A stretch of DNA of 64,000 nucleotides from Fodinisporobacter ferrooxydans (GTDB lineage: Bacteria; Bacillota; Bacilli; Tumebacillales; MYW30-H2): positions 1,396,501 through 1,460,500 of the forward strand of contig NZ_CP089291.1 in NCBI RefSeq assembly GCF_022818495.1, written 5' to 3'. A program made the translations under genes and the position numbers. The notes under the pieces were generated by a model that ran no database searches, was not told where the DNA came from, and saw only the letters and a list, made by a program, of their open reading frames with translations. Positions 12,129-20,437 of this stretch are shown here, one piece after another; the stretch's first letter is position 1, and the number at the start of each line of letters is the position of its first letter.

Positions 12129-13073
12129 ATGATCGAAATTGAAAAGCCGAGAATTGAAACTGTCGAGATTGCTAATGACGGTACGCATGGAAAATTTGTG
12201 GTAGAGCCCCTGGAGCGTGGTTATGGTACGACTCTGGGGAACTCTTTGCGCCGCATTTTGCTCTCATCTTTGCCTGGTGCTGCTGCAACCTCAGTAAAGA
12301 TTGAAGGAGTCTTGCACGAGTTTTCCACTGTCCCCGGCGTTGTAGAAGATACGACAGAAATCATTCTCAATTTAAAGCGTCTTGCTTTAAAAATCCATTC
12401 TGATGAAGAAAAGACGCTGATCATCGAAGCAGATGGAGAAGGTGTAATTACAGCGGGAGATATCCGCGCAGATTCTGATGTTGAGATCTTAAACCCGGAT
12501 CTTCATATTGCAACACTTGCGCCAAACGCAAAAGTGTATATGGAGATTTACGCAAATACGGGTCGTGGATATGTACCGGCAGATCGGAATAAAAAACCTG
12601 ACCATGAAATTGGTGTGATTCCGATTGACTCTATCTATTCTCCTATTTCTCGAGTGAACTATACGGTTGAAAATACGCGCGTCGGACAGAATACTGACTA
12701 TGATAAATTAACATTGGAAGTATGGACCGATGGCAGTATTTATCCGGATGAAGCTGTCAGTCTCGGAGCGAAAATTTTGACAGAGCATATGATGCTGTTT
12801 GTAGGTTTGACAGAAAAGGGCAAAGAAGCTGAAATTATGGTCGAAAAAGAGGATGACAAAAAAGAAAAAGTCCTTGAAATGACCATTGAAGAACTTGACT
12901 TATCTGTTCGTTCTTACAACTGTTTGAAGCGTGCGGGCATTAATACCGTTCAAGAACTTTGCTCCAAGACAGAAGAAGAAATGATGAAAGTTCGTAACCT
13001 CGGTCGCAAATCTCTGGAAGAAGTTCAGGAGAAACTTCAGGATTTGGGTCTTGGTTTGCGCAAAGAAGATTAA
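12129..13073 (+). CDS. rpoA: RNA polymerase alpha subunit
   Basis: A 314-residue alpha subunit. The N-terminal dimerisation and assembly domain (motifs [24 protein letters not shown] and [17 protein letters not shown]) is followed by an acidic, lysine-rich linker ([12 protein letters not shown]) and the C-terminal domain with [19 protein letters not shown] and the helix-hairpin-helix motif [13 protein letters not shown], which contacts UP elements and activators. The ATG at 12129 is chosen over an upstream in-frame start because [10 protein letters not shown] is the family start and GAAGGAGGG precedes it. Confidence 0.98.
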   Translation: MIEIEKPRIETVEIANDGTHGKFVVEPLERGYGTTLGNSLRRILLSSLPGAAATSVKIEGVLHEFSTVPGVVEDTTEIILNLKRLALKIHSDEEKTLIIEADGEGVITAGDIRADSDVEILNPDLHIATLAPNAKVYMEIYANTGRGYVPADRNKKPDHEIGVIPIDSIYSPISRVNYTVENTRVGQNTDYDKLTLEVWTDGSIYPDEAVSLGAKILTEHMMLFVGLTEKGKEAEIMVEKEDDKKEKVLEMTIEELDLSVRSYNCLKRAGINTVQELCSKTEEEMMKVRNLGRKSLEEVQEKLQDLGLGLRKED

Positions 13074-13133
13074 CCTTACTAAATCTATTACCTTAAGTGC
13101 GATGAATCATACGATGAGGAGGAGGGCTGGACA

Positions 13134-13496
13134 ATGGCATATCGTAAACTTGGACGGCGTACAGGTGCTCGTAAAGCTTTGTTTCAAAGTCTTGTAACGG
13201 ACCTGTTTATTTATGAGCGGATTGAGACAACGGAAGCGAAAGCGAAAGAAATTCGTTCAATTGCTGAAAAGTTAATTACCCTTGCCAAGCGCGGTGACTT
13301 GCACGCTCGTCGTCAAGTGGCTGCTTTTGTACGCCCTGAGATCGCGGACGAAGCAACTGGACAAGATGTTGTTCAAAAACTCTTTTCTGAAATTGCACCT
13401 CGTTTCTCAGAACGTAATGGCGGGTATACACGTATTTTGAAACTTGGACCACGCCGTGGAGATGCAGCTCCAATGGTATATTTGGAATTGGTTTAA
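13134..13496 (+). CDS. rplQ: 50S ribosomal protein L17
   Basis: A 120-residue L17 beginning [24 protein letters not shown]. It surrounds the peptide exit region of the large subunit. The end [21 protein letters not shown] is complete. It closes the alpha operon; a terminator follows 60 bases later. In B. subtilis two ECF-transporter ATPase genes and a permease gene come next; they are missing here. Confidence 0.98.
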   Translation: MAYRKLGRRTGARKALFQSLVTDLFIYERIETTEAKAKEIRSIAEKLITLAKRGDLHARRQVAAFVRPEIADEATGQDVVQKLFSEIAPRFSERNGGYTRILKLGPRRGDAAPMVYLELV

Positions 13497-13555
13497 ACTT
13501 TTTTCGGATACAAGTTTTAAGATCGGGTTTCCGTTTGTTGTATACATTTGATTAT

Positions 13556-13598
13556 GATCATCCTCTAATGGACAGGTAGTGTTAGAGGATGATCTTTT
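13556..13598 (+). terminator. Terminator after rplQ
   Basis: Perfect 13-base arms (GATCATCCTCTAA at 13556-13568 and its complement at 13582-13594), a 13-base loop and TTTT. The T-run is short, but the position at the end of the alpha operon supports termination. Confidence 0.75.
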
Positions 13599-13732
13599 GC
13601 TATTAACGGTTGTCGATGCGATTATGGAATGCAGTGTGTTCTGAATGATTCGTAAGGGCGACACAAGTATTGAATCGTTCTCTGCATTGTCTTTTGTACT
13701 CTTTTACTCTATATGCGAGGATCTAAGCGGTT

Positions 13733-14542
13733 GTGGGCGGACATGGACAGGTACAATCGAATATAACGGAAACCGTCAAGTTTATTGTAAGCTATGATGG
13801 CACTGATTTTCATGGATTTCAAATGCAGCCAGGACTTCGGACTGTTCAAGGTGTTTTTACAGATGTATTGTCAAATGTAGTAAAACACCCGCTTCATGTC
13901 GAAGGATCTGGCAGAACGGATGCAGGTGTGCATGCGATCGGACAAGTCATCTCCGCAAAAGTACACTGCAGCATTCCTGCTGAGAAATGGCCGATTGCTT
14001 TAAATACTCGTCTTCCGAATGATCTGTGTGTACGTGAAGCGGAGATGATGCCGGATGATTTTCATGCGCGTTTTTCTGCCGTCGGAAAAACGTATCGGTA
14101 TACAGTGGATCGCGGGAAGGTTCCGGATATATTTCTACATCGGTATGCATTTCATCATCCGCGGCGGCTGAATCTCCCGCTCATGTATGAAGCAAGTCAA
14201 TATTTGATTGGTACTCATGATTTCACAAGCTTTTGCGGTGCATCGAGTCCGGTTGATGATAAAGTCCGAACGATCTACTCCATTACACTGATTGAGGAAG
14301 GCCAGTTGCTTCATTTGTATTGTACCGGTAACGGCTTTTTGTACAATATGGTGCGAATTCTGGCTGGTACATTACTTCAAGTGGGTGTTGGGCGATGGAA
14401 GCCTGAACATATTGTTGAAATGCTTCGACAAAAAAATCGGACGAAAGCAGGTATAACCGCACCGGCACACGGGTTAAGTTTATGGCAAGTGTATTATGAC
14501 CGGCAGCAACTGGACAGGTTTGTTTCTTCTTTTGGCATGTAA
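13733..14542 (+). CDS. truA: tRNA pseudouridine(38-40) synthase
   Basis: A 269-residue TruA that isomerises uridines 38-40 of the tRNA anticodon arm. The catalytic aspartate is in GSGRTDAGVHA at about residue 63. Further family blocks are VSYDGTDFHGFQMQPG, HDFTSFCGASSPVDDKVRTI and GNGFLYNMVRILAGTLLQVG. The GTG at 13733 is taken as the start with a GCGAGG site 11 bases upstream; the first conserved residues begin near residue 15, so a later start is possible. It precedes rplM-rpsI, as in Bacillus. Confidence 0.95.
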   Translation: MGGHGQVQSNITETVKFIVSYDGTDFHGFQMQPGLRTVQGVFTDVLSNVVKHPLHVEGSGRTDAGVHAIGQVISAKVHCSIPAEKWPIALNTRLPNDLCVREAEMMPDDFHARFSAVGKTYRYTVDRGKVPDIFLHRYAFHHPRRLNLPLMYEASQYLIGTHDFTSFCGASSPVDDKVRTIYSITLIEEGQLLHLYCTGNGFLYNMVRILAGTLLQVGVGRWKPEHIVEMLRQKNRTKAGITAPAHGLSLWQVYYDRQQLDRFVSSFGM

Positions 14543-14598
14543 CTGTTTAAACTACATGCTCGATATAGATTATATAGATCATTTTTGCAGATCAAGTA

Positions 14599-14627
14599 TT
14601 GACTATTCGTTGAATATTTCGTAAAAT
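14599..14627 (+). promoter_or_regulatory. Promoter of rplM-rpsI
   Basis: TTGACT (14599-14604), 17 bases, TAAAAT (14622-14627). This is close to the sigma-A consensus. Transcription would start near 14634, at the foot of the stem-loop described next. Confidence 0.8.
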
Positions 14628-14631
14628 ATTT

Positions 14632-14679
14632 CATGGTATTTTACATTCCCACTAGCCCCGGGCAATGAAAAATATCATG
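14632..14679 (+). promoter_or_regulatory. L13-leader-like stem-loop
   Basis: Two arms, 14632-14650 and 14660-14679, can pair along almost their whole length with three interruptions, enclosing a 9-base loop (ACTAGCCCC). The stem would form the extreme 5' end of the rplM-rpsI mRNA and ends 5 bases before the ribosome binding site AGGAGGG. An L13 leader that mediates autoregulation is known in Bacilli; assignment here rests on position and structure, not on a covariance-model match. Confidence 0.6.
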
Positions 14680-14699
14680 AAAGCCTAGGAGGGAATTCC

Positions 14700-15146
14700 A
14701 TGCGTACAACTTACATGGCGAAACCAGGCGCCGTGGAACGCAAATGGTATAGTATTGATGCAGCAGGAAAGACTGTTGGACGTCTTGCGACTGAGATTGC
14801 TACAATCCTGCGCGGTAAACATAAGCCAGAATTTACACCACATGTAGATACTGGAGACTTTGTAGTGGTAGTGAATGCAGAGAAAGTTGTATTTACAGGC
14901 AAGAAATTAACAGACAAGCTCTATCGTCGTCATTCTGGTTATCCAGGTGGATTAAAAAGTGCAAGCGCACTTGAAATTTTACGCGGAAAGCGTCCAGAAA
15001 ACGTTCTGTACTTGGCTGTTAAAGGTATGCTTCCTCACAATACTTTGGGAAGAGCGCAACTCAAAAAACTCAAAGTTTATGCGGGGCCTGAGCATCCGCA
15101 CAGCGCACAACAACCGATTCCTTGGGAATCGCGTAACGAACAATAA
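14700..15146 (+). CDS. rplM: 50S ribosomal protein L13
   Basis: A 148-residue L13 ([34 protein letters not shown]...), an early-assembly protein of the large subunit. The motifs [27 protein letters not shown] and [13 protein letters not shown] are present. AGGAGGG lies 6 bases before the ATG. It forms a two-gene unit with rpsI, 14 bases downstream. Confidence 0.98.
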   Translation: MRTTYMAKPGAVERKWYSIDAAGKTVGRLATEIATILRGKHKPEFTPHVDTGDFVVVVNAEKVVFTGKKLTDKLYRRHSGYPGGLKSASALEILRGKRPENVLYLAVKGMLPHNTLGRAQLKKLKVYAGPEHPHSAQQPIPWESRNEQ

Positions 15147-15160
15147 AGGAGGTTGGCCCT

Positions 15161-15553
15161 GTGGCACAAGTACAGTATTGGGGTACAGGTCGTCGTAAGC
15201 ATTCAGTTGCACGTGTACGACTCATTCCTGGCGATGGAAATATTGTAATTAACAAACGCGGTATTGATGACTATTTTGGTCTTGAAACTTTAAAATTAAT
15301 CGTAAAGCAGCCGTTATTGTTAACTGAAACACTTGCAAAATATGATGTTTTGGCTAACGTCTATGGCGGCGGTAACAGCGGTCAAGCGGGCGCCATTCGT
15401 CATGGCGTTGCTCGTGCTCTTTTGAAAGCAGACCCTGAGCTTCGTCCAGCTTTGAAGAAAGCCGGCTTTTTAACCCGTGATCCACGGATGAAAGAGCGTA
15501 AGAAATACGGCCTAAAAGCTGCTCGTCGTGCACCGCAATTCTCGAAACGTTAA
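15161..15553 (+). CDS. rpsI: 30S ribosomal protein S9
   Basis: A 130-residue S9 starting with GTG behind AAAGGAGG. S9 lies in the head of the small subunit and its C-terminal tail reaches the P-site tRNA; the tail here is [11 protein letters not shown], complete with the terminal KR. The final arginine-stop sequence is included in a 20-base tandem duplication that runs on downstream. Confidence 0.98.
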   Translation: MAQVQYWGTGRRKHSVARVRLIPGDGNIVINKRGIDDYFGLETLKLIVKQPLLLTETLAKYDVLANVYGGGNSGQAGAIRHGVARALLKADPELRPALKKAGFLTRDPRMKERKKYGLKAARRAPQFSKR

Positions 15554-15585
15554 TGATTTGCATCACGCGTTAAGGATTTGCATCA
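15548..15585 (+). repeat. Tandem duplication at the rpsI stop
   Basis: CGTTAATGATTTGCATCA (15548-15565) is repeated as CGTTAAGGATTTGCATCA (15568-15585), one difference, period 20. The first copy contains the last codon and stop of rpsI. Confidence 0.9.
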
Positions 15586-15645
15586 AATTGTATGAAAGAT
15601 ACAAATTTTTGTATCGTGTTTCGTGTTATGAATAGAACACACGGC

Positions 15646-15677
15646 AAGGTTGTCTGCAGTGCAGACAACCTTTTTTC
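15646..15677 (+). terminator. Terminator after rpsI
   Basis: Perfect 12-base arms (AAGGTTGTCTGC at 15646-15657 and its complement at 15661-15672), a 3-base loop and a T-run through 15676. A textbook intrinsic terminator that separates rplM-rpsI from cwlD. Confidence 0.93.
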
Positions 15678-15786
15678 TTTTTCTGCCTGGCAATCGAGGG
15701 ATGAATGTCCATGCATGTACATATACTCCATATGTGTGCGTTTTGACGTTGGATTGTTCTATCTTTTCTATGTCAGGAGGATCTTA

Positions 15787-16503
15787 ATGCAGCGACGGAA
15801 ATCCGCTTTTTTGCTTATTTTCACAATGCTCTTTGCCGGCGTATTGTATGTGTCAGATATATATTGGGCCAAGCCGACGACAGCCGTGTTTCGCATGCCA
15901 TTGGAAGGAAAGACGTTTGTACTTGATGCAGGCCATGGCGGTGTTGACGGGGGAGCGAAAGGGCCTGACGGGACAATGGAAAAAACGGTTACTTTGCCGA
16001 TTGTCCTGTATTTACGGGATCTGATGGTACAAGCCGGTGCCCATGTAGTTTTGACCAGAGATATTGACAAAGATTTGGCGCCATCTGATTTGCAGGGATT
16101 GAGCAAACGTAAAACTGCAGATCTGAAAAGCCGGTTGCAAATCATCCGGAATGCGAAGCCTGATTTATTTATATCTGTCCATACAAATGCAGATCCTTCA
16201 CCGCAGTGGTCAGGTGCACAAACCTTTTATCCAAAGGACGATGAGTCGAGCAAAGAAATTGCCAATCTGGTACAGCGTTCGTTTCAAAATCATTTGATTC
16301 CAACGAATCGCCAAGTCAAGCAAATTGAAGGGATCTACTTGATGACACATGCGGATGTACCGGCTGTACTTGCTGAAGTCGGATTTATCTCAAATCCGAC
16401 AGAATCATCAAAATTAAAAACAAAAGCATATCAACAAACAATAGCTGCTTGCATTTATACTGCAGTTGTTCAATATTACAGTGAAAAGCTTGGCCGGCTC
16501 TAA
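15787..16503 (+). CDS. cwlD: N-acetylmuramoyl-L-alanine amidase CwlD (spore cortex)
   Basis: A 238-residue Amidase_3 enzyme. Residues about 7-25 form a signal anchor (SAFLLIFTMLFAGVLYVSDIYW). The zinc ligands are the histidine in LDAGHGGVDGG, the glutamate in GTMEKTVTL, and the histidine in FISVHTNAD; the catalytic glutamate is in AVLAEVGFISNP. CwlD removes the peptide stem as the first step in muramic-delta-lactam formation in the spore cortex, with PdaA. The ATG at 15787 follows AGGAGG; the frame is open far upstream but runs through the rpsI terminator and cannot be used. The order cwlD-salA is that of Bacillus. Confidence 0.94.
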   Translation: MQRRKSAFLLIFTMLFAGVLYVSDIYWAKPTTAVFRMPLEGKTFVLDAGHGGVDGGAKGPDGTMEKTVTLPIVLYLRDLMVQAGAHVVLTRDIDKDLAPSDLQGLSKRKTADLKSRLQIIRNAKPDLFISVHTNADPSPQWSGAQTFYPKDDESSKEIANLVQRSFQNHLIPTNRQVKQIEGIYLMTHADVPAVLAEVGFISNPTESSKLKTKAYQQTIAACIYTAVVQYYSEKLGRL

Positions 16504-16690
16504 AGAATTGTCCCATGGCGTTTTGTTTGCGAATTACGCTGTTTGTGAACTGCCAGGAAATCGTAAGTTGTACAGAAAGAGTGACGATTTTCACTGTGCA
16601 ATCATTTGAAAAAAAGGTACAATGAGAATGATATCAGCCAGCGGGCTGTTTTGATAGGAACATCATTGAATATTACAGGAGGTGACCGAT

Positions 16691-17764
16691 TTGGTAACAG
16701 AACAACAAATTCTAGACGCGCTGCGGCCAATCGAGGATCCAGAAGTACATAAAAGTATTGTCGAGTTGAATATGGTACGCTCCGTGGATATTCAGGGCGA
16801 CCACGTCAAGGTTGAAGTCGCTTTGACAATTAGCGGTTGCCCGCTGCGGACAGTCATTGAAAATGACGTAAAAAAGGCTCTTCTGAATGTCCCGGGAATT
16901 CGATCCGCTGAAGTGGTATTGGGAACGATGACGGATGAGGAGCGGGCGAAGTTTACTTCCACATTGCGTGGTGATCGTCCTGAGCATCAGTCGCCATTGT
17001 TGGCAACGGATTCCAAGACGGAATTTATTGCTGTGGCAAGCGGCAAAGGTGGAGTGGGTAAATCGACAGTAACGGCGAATTTGGCGGTTGCCTTGGCTCG
17101 AAAAGGCCTTCGCGTCGGAGTCATCGATGCAGATATATATGGATTTAGTATTCCCAATATATTTGGATTAGGGGATCGCAAACCGACAGTTGTTGACAAC
17201 GTCATTATTCCTGTGGGAAAAGAAGGCGTAAAAATTGTTTCCATGGGATTTTTTGTTCCGGAAAATAGTCCAGTCATCTGGCGTGGCCCCATGCTTGGGA
17301 AAATGATTCGCAACTTCTTTAATGAAGTGCATTGGGGCGATGTGGATGTCATGCTGCTGGATCTGCCGCCTGGTACGGGGGATGTCGCATTGGATATCCA
17401 TCAAATGCTTCCCAAAAGCAAAGAATTGCTTGTAACGACACCACAGTCCAATGCATCGGAAGTTGCGGTCCGCGCTGGTTTGATGGCGAAACGGACCAAT
17501 CATGAAATCCTCGGTGTGATTGAGAATATGTCTTACCTCGAATGCGGCAAATGTGGGGACCGTACGTATGTATTCGGGCAAGGGGGCGGTGCGCGTTTGG
17601 CAGAAGCGCTGCAGGTTCCATTGTTGCAGCAGATACCATTAGGAGTTGCTGCAAATGAGGGAACAGGAATTTTTGCTGCGGAATCTTCCCAAGGCAAAGC
17701 ATACGCAGCATTAGCGGATGATGTAGCTGAAAGGCTTGGACAGACCGCAGCTTCCCGCAAATAA
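16691..17764 (+). CDS. salA: Mrp/ApbC-family P-loop ATPase (SalA-like)
   Basis: A 357-residue protein with an N-terminal MIP18-type domain (about residues 1-75, ISGCPLRT) and a ParA-like ATPase domain. The deviant Walker A GKGGVGKST is at about 118-126, and a CxxC pair (LECGKCGD) near 278 is the iron-sulfur carrier motif of Mrp proteins. In B. subtilis this locus encodes SalA, which affects expression of exoprotease genes; Mrp homologues elsewhere carry Fe-S clusters. The TTG at 16691 lies 6 bases after AGGAGGTG; an in-frame GTG at 16682 is inside that site and was rejected. Confidence 0.92.
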   Translation: MVTEQQILDALRPIEDPEVHKSIVELNMVRSVDIQGDHVKVEVALTISGCPLRTVIENDVKKALLNVPGIRSAEVVLGTMTDEERAKFTSTLRGDRPEHQSPLLATDSKTEFIAVASGKGGVGKSTVTANLAVALARKGLRVGVIDADIYGFSIPNIFGLGDRKPTVVDNVIIPVGKEGVKIVSMGFFVPENSPVIWRGPMLGKMIRNFFNEVHWGDVDVMLLDLPPGTGDVALDIHQMLPKSKELLVTTPQSNASEVAVRAGLMAKRTNHEILGVIENMSYLECGKCGDRTYVFGQGGGARLAEALQVPLLQQIPLGVAANEGTGIFAAESSQGKAYAALADDVAERLGQTAASRK

Positions 17765-17767
17765 GTC

Positions 17768-17793
17768 AACGACAAAAAACAACGACAAAAAAC
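17768..17793 (+). repeat. Perfect 13-bp tandem repeat after salA
   Basis: AACGACAAAAAAC is present at 17768-17780 and directly again at 17781-17793, four bases after the salA stop codon. Confidence 0.9.
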
Positions 17794-17838
17794 GGATGAA
17801 GGGACTCAATATATAGGTCCGCCCCATCCGTTTTATTT
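17789..17838. terminator. Bidirectional terminator between salA and the LCP gene
   Basis: AAAACGGATG (17789-17798) and CATCCGTTTT (17825-17834) pair perfectly; a GGAC/GTCC pair extends the structure inside the loop. A-run on the left and T-run on the right let it serve both convergent genes. Confidence 0.8.
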
Positions 17839-17857
17839 TATTTCCGTTCACGCGTTA

Positions 17858-19354
17858 TCAATGATTCGAGATATAGGAAGCGGAAGCGTATCCGATCGTT
17901 CCGTTTGATAATGCAATTTTATCCCAACTGCCTTCATTTTTCAGAATTGTTACATGTTCACCAACATGTAATGACGTCAAGATTCGATAATTCATTCCGG
18001 GTCCGGATCTTACGTTTAATGGCGCTTGTGCAGTCCCTTCTTGATTGGATGGACTCGTTGCCGATGGATTGCCCGAATTGGCAGAATTTGATGAATTGTC
18101 TGTTGAAGCAGTCGAATTTTGATTGCCGCCTGTCTGACTGTTTGCATTTGCATTTGCATTCGTTCCCGTATTTGTGCCTGTGCCAGCCCCGTTCGCATCA
18201 TTGGCTTGATTGGAAGCCGTGCCGGTCGACGGGTTGCTGGAAGACGGTGTCCAATTAATCGTAGTTTCCGGATCTTGTACCGGGTTTTGAATGACCTTTC
18301 CATCATTCAAAAATTCATTTGCAACGTATTTTGCTTCCGACTGGTTGACTCTCCAATAGCTGACTCCGTTGATGGTTTCAAAACTGCCCGGCAATGTCTC
18401 ATGAATCACAGGCTGATGCGAGAAAATCTCTGCCCGGGTTGCCAGCTTTAATGCATCACTTTGAGGTAAATTGGTATTAAACATGCTCCAGAATTGTTGG
18501 ATGATACTCGGCAGTTTAGGGATTGTCTGTATGGACAACAGCTTATCTTTCAGCGCTTGCAAAAAGATTTGTTGACGCATCGTACGTTGGATGTCTCCAA
18601 GGGCGTCTTCCCTAAATCGTACGTATCCGAGTGCCTGACTGCCATTCAGTGTTTGCAAGCCTTTCTTTAAGTCGATAATGTTGTCTTGCGTATCTCCCGT
18701 ATTGTAGTACATATTGCGGTCGACATTGATTGTCACACCGCCAACCGTATCGACGATACCTTTCAGGCCTCCGAATTTTGTAATGGCATAGTAATCGATC
18801 GGCTGGCCAATCAAGTCTGCGACAAGCTGCTCCGTCAACTTGATTCCGCCAATCGGCAGTGCCGCATTGATCTTGTCCATTCCGTGTCCGGGAATATCGA
18901 TCCTCGTATCCCTTGGAATGGAAAGCATTTCAATACGGTTATGTTCCATGTCAAGGCTGGCCAGGATTAAAGAGTCTGTGTTGCTGGCCAACTCCGATTC
19001 ACCCGGTCGAGTATCCGTACCGATTAAAAGAATATTGATCCGCTGCTGGCTGAGCATGTCGCTTGCATCTTGCTGCGATTGATTGGAATTTGCTCCTGAA
19101 TTGAAGTTAGTATTTTGATCAGAAGGCATAATTCTGGTATGTGCTTGCAACGGTGAAGCGAGAACATACCAGCCCGCTCCGCTTCCAAGTAAAAGCAACA
19201 CACCTAATGTTCCAATCAAAACCGGCAGTTTCGATTTCTTCTTTTTCCTGGACCGTGTTCCTTGCCTTCCTTGCGCTGCTTGTTGTGCTTGTGCAGCAAA
19301 CGTGTGATTCAAAACTTCTCTATTTTGTTGTTCGTTGGAATTTTTCTTTTTCAT
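17858..19354 (-). CDS. LytR-CpsA-Psr (LCP) family protein with C-terminal SH3b domain
   Basis: A 498-residue protein. A basic cytoplasmic stretch (RSRKKKKSK) precedes one membrane helix (about 44-66). The LCP domain (about 105-260) has INILLIGTDTRP, SNTDSLILASLD, MLSIPRDTRIDIPG and KINAA, with the arginines and aspartates that bind the polyprenyl-pyrophosphate substrate. A long Asn/Thr/Ser/Gly linker (about 370-435) leads to a bacterial SH3 domain (LNVRSGPGMNYRILTSLHVGE..). LCP enzymes attach glycopolymers to peptidoglycan; the SH3b domain probably holds it to the wall. The ATG at 19354 is favoured over an upstream GTG that overlaps the AAAGG site region. It lies between salA and gerD, where B. 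subtilis has no such gene. Confidence 0.9.
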   Translation of the reverse strand: MKKKNSNEQQNREVLNHTFAAQAQQAAQGRQGTRSRKKKKSKLPVLIGTLGVLLLLGSGAGWYVLASPLQAHTRIMPSDQNTNFNSGANSNQSQQDASDMLSQQRINILLIGTDTRPGESELASNTDSLILASLDMEHNRIEMLSIPRDTRIDIPGHGMDKINAALPIGGIKLTEQLVADLIGQPIDYYAITKFGGLKGIVDTVGGVTINVDRNMYYNTGDTQDNIIDLKKGLQTLNGSQALGYVRFREDALGDIQRTMRQQIFLQALKDKLLSIQTIPKLPSIIQQFWSMFNTNLPQSDALKLATRAEIFSHQPVIHETLPGSFETINGVSYWRVNQSEAKYVANEFLNDGKVIQNPVQDPETTINWTPSSSNPSTGTASNQANDANGAGTGTNTGTNANANANSQTGGNQNSTASTDNSSNSANSGNPSATSPSNQEGTAQAPLNVRSGPGMNYRILTSLHVGEHVTILKNEGSWDKIALSNGTIGYASASYISNH

Positions 19355-19431
19355 TGTTATAAAACCTTTCACAAAGAAATCTTAGTAATCGGCTATGCAG
19401 AATGCATTACATGTACCTTTAAAAAGATGTT

Positions 19432-19477
19432 CAAAAAGTAGTCAAAACTCCACGGCGGATTGCTTTACCGAATCCCA
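19432..19477. repeat. Copy A of an interspersed repeat
   Basis: 46 bases beginning CAAAAAGTAGTCAAAACTCC match 33374-33419 with one difference. Copy A lies in the 290-base gap between the LCP gene and gerD and looks truncated relative to the copy near 33.4 kb. Apart from this repeat I see nothing coding in the gap. Confidence 0.9.
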
Positions 19478-19644
19478 CTTCAAAAAGGTCCGAATTTAAT
19501 ACATTCTTCAAAAAACAACAAAATCCTGTTTGCTTCGACAAAGAAAAACAACGCGTCTGTATAAATATATCAAGAAGTTCAAAAAATGCAGCACTTTATT
19601 ATGTGTCGATCAGACTTTTTCCGCCTTGATCAGATTTTTCAGCC

Positions 19645-20304
19645 TTAAGACCCTTCATCAGAAGATTGGCTTTGTTGACTTTGTTTATCCTTGCTTTGGC
19701 TACCCGATTTCTGTTGTTGCGGTTGTGCAGTTGCCCCTTGTTTTATGGCTTCTTTCACCGTTTCCATAAATAGCAGCTTAAATTCAGGGTTTTGCAGCGC
19801 TTGTGTCATAATATTCATGGTTTGCTGACGATATTCTGGTGTTTTCGTTAGATCCATTAACATCTTTTGGTATTCCGGTGTTTTCATCAAAGACAACATG
19901 GATTTTTGGTATTCCGGATCTCCCATTAACTGTTTTAAAATTTGTGTCGATTCTGTCTTTGAAGCTTTTACAATAGCCGCTGCGAATTTTGGATCTTTCA
20001 TTTGCTGTTGTAAAAATGCCTGATTTTGATTTTTCATCATGGTTTTTTCCAATATTGTCTGCATATCCTGTTCGTTAATCGCCAAAGATTTTTTAAATTC
20101 AGGATCTTTTGCAATGTCTTTTAAAGTTGTTAAACCTTGTTGGGAATGCAAAATATCGAGTACCATTGTTTTTACTTCATTGTAATTGGGTTGTGAAGAT
20201 GTCTGTGCAGAAGCTTCCGGTTTTGCAGCCGCACCACATCCTGAAAGCACAAAAATCAGTATTGCGGTCAATGTAAGAATCGTATTGAAACGGATTCGAC
20301 CCAT
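19645..20304 (-). CDS. gerD: Spore germination lipoprotein GerD
   Basis: A 219-residue lipoprotein. The signal peptide ends in the lipobox LSGC (cysteine at about residue 23). The body holds the repeats typical of GerD: KDPEF, KDPKF, GDPEYQKSM, KTPEYQKML, KTPEYRQQT, NPEFKLLFMETVKEAIKQ. The tail is a low-complexity Gln/Ser/Lys stretch. GerD sits in the inner spore membrane and clusters the nutrient germinant receptors into germinosomes. GGAGGG lies 8 bases before the ATG. Its position next to kbaA and pdaB matches Bacillus. Confidence 0.94.
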   Translation of the reverse strand: MGRIRFNTILTLTAILIFVLSGCGAAAKPEASAQTSSQPNYNEVKTMVLDILHSQQGLTTLKDIAKDPEFKKSLAINEQDMQTILEKTMMKNQNQAFLQQQMKDPKFAAAIVKASKTESTQILKQLMGDPEYQKSMLSLMKTPEYQKMLMDLTKTPEYRQQTMNIMTQALQNPEFKLLFMETVKEAIKQGATAQPQQQKSGSQSKDKQSQQSQSSDEGS

Positions 20305-20437
20305 ACAAAAGTCCCTCCTCTGCGGTGTCCCTCTCTTTAATATGTGTCAAGGATATGTAGATATACAGATTTCAGCTTGTAGGGTATGATGGAAGATGAT
20401 ACAGATTTTGATTGTTCGGTATCCATGAGGTGATCGT

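Noticed and set aside
15592-15786. In-frame upstream extension of cwlD by 65 codons
   Set aside because: It runs through the rpsI terminator and lacks a ribosome binding site; the ATG at 15787 has AGGAGG and starts a normal signal anchor.
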